From Bufo bufo (taxonomy: Eukaryota > Chordata > Amphibia > Anura > Bufonidae), in assembly GCF_905171765.1 (NCBI RefSeq), contig NC_053392.1:412352299-412416298 (forward strand): 64,000 nt of DNA. The letters are read 5' to 3'. A program made the position numbers and the translations under genes. Position 1 is the stretch's first letter. Each line of letters starts with the position of its first letter. Positions 63,233-64,000 of this stretch are shown in pieces. The notes beneath the pieces are model-generated. The model was given only the letters and a program-made list of their open reading frames with translations, was not told where the DNA came from and did not search any database.

Positions 63233-64000
63233 CCCTTAAGGACCCTGACATATTTCACTGTGACAGTATCATCCGTGTCACCGTCTAGTATTCCCTTCTC
63301 CCCTTGAAATAGCACCGCCAAGTAATCCACAGAGCAATAAATTGCTATTATTGCTAGTATCGCCGGTATCGCCAAATAAGTCTATACATTAGCCCATGCT
63401 GAATGCTAGAAATACTTTACTGGAAGGCCTCACATTGAAAAAATACAATTGCTTTTATCCCCTGCTCCCATGCAAGGGAGACACCCACAACAAACATACA
63501 TTAACCCATAACACAAAGGTTACAACCCACATAGACTCCTCCCCTCTGACTGTGATATAATCATCGTACACCATGGTTAACATAATCAACACAGGCAGGA
63601 GAATACACATTGCCCTCTGTCCTGAGAGAAAATCGAATTACAACTTGGTTGTCTCCAGGACAGAGGACAATCGCCAATACACACAGAGAGACAATGGAAC
63701 AGAGATCACTTACTCAAACATACAATGTCCCACCCTTTACAATACACATAGACATTTAACACAACCCAAAATGGCACGTATTAGACCAGGAATTCAAAAG
63801 TTAGTACAAGTCTCTTTGGCCTGGCTGTACTCATGGCTTTTCTGCACAAAACTGGTGCATTCAACATGGGACCATAATCACATGGTAAGAGGCTGGCAAG
63901 TAGTCCTCTCCAAGCACTTGTGGCAACCTCAAAAGAGGGGAGTTTGTCACATTCACCTTAAGGACCAGGCCATTTTTTGCAAATCTGACATGTTTCACTT
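63233..64000 (+). mobile_element. TTAA-type repeat, left end, split by a solo LTR
   Basis: TTAACCCCTTAAGGACCCTG begins at about 63229-63233. After removal of the LTR the sequence continues CTTAAGGACCAGGCCATTTT to the window edge. The GGACCAGGCCA motif resembles the inner end of the TTAA element at 361-3580 (GACCAGGCCACTTTTTACAC on its reverse strand), so the two may belong to one superfamily. Confidence 0.5.
63259..63951 (-). mobile_element. solo LTR of endogenous-retrovirus type, 693 bp
   Basis: The plus-strand ends are TGTGACAGTATC and GTTTGTCACA, flanked by a 5-bp duplication TTCAC (63254-63258 and 63952-63956). Read on the minus strand, the motifs ATGGTCCCATGTTGAA and TGTCTCCAGGACAG-type blocks parallel those in the LTR at 10326-11524 (ATGGCCCCATGTTGAA, TGTCTCCAGGACAGA), which sets the orientation. 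No internal viral genes are present. Confidence 0.7.

Noticed and set aside
1..64000. tRNA, rRNA or intact snRNA genes
   Set aside because: None was recognised. The tRNA-like match at 32773 is a primer site, and the U2-like units lack the 5' end and the usual Sm site.

Overview
This window looks like transposon-dense, intergenic vertebrate DNA. The repertoire (DIRS/Ngaro-type, Penelope-like, Ty1/copia, BEL/Pao, Ty3 chromovirus, CR1-like LINE, many hAT and MITE copies, long AT microsatellites, poly(A) tracts) fits an amphibian, most likely a frog or toad. That assignment is inferred from element types and remembered repeat families; no database search was possible. I find no credible host protein-coding gene, tRNA or rRNA gene.

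Layout. 1-3.6 kb: short tandem repeats and a large nested-palindrome element ending at a TTAA. 3.6-9.0 kb: a decayed hAT transposon with a 5' tandem array, carrying a solo LTR. 9.0-13.4 kb: pieces of further hAT elements with their own tandem arrays, split by a second solo LTR that itself holds a MITE. 13.4-19.5 kb: a structurally complete Ngaro-type tyrosine-recombinase retrotransposon (Gag, RT/RNase H, recombinase, A1-B1-A2-B2 split direct repeats). 19.5-30.9 kb: two Penelope-like families, each in inverted (palindromic) arrangement between AT microsatellites, with hammerhead-like motifs in their terminal repeats. 30.9-36.1 kb: a copia fragment with LTR and tRNA-iMet-type primer site, inside a second LTR element, then a LINE carrying a MITE, then a hAT fragment. 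36.1-38.5 kb: the 3' half of a BEL/Pao element. 38.5-54.8 kb: hAT pieces around a 175-bp tandem array derived from U2 snRNA, into which an 11.4-kb hAT transposon inserted with a perfect 8-bp duplication. 54.8-57.4 kb: BEL/Pao gag pieces interrupted by a non-autonomous hAT. 57.4-63.2 kb: a tandem array split by a young chromovirus with both LTRs and a 5-bp duplication. 63.2-64 kb: a TTAA-type repeat interrupted by a third solo LTR.

How the parts work together: there is no pathway here. The elements form a stratified record of nested insertions in which target-site duplications give the order. The most unusual components are the U2-snRNA-derived array with compensatory stem changes, the hAT group that carries satellite-like arrays on both sides of its transposase, the Ngaro element with an apparent UGA-CUAG readthrough junction and predicted 5'-UTR introns, and the Penelope palindrome whose arms differ by a 30-bp micro-inversion.
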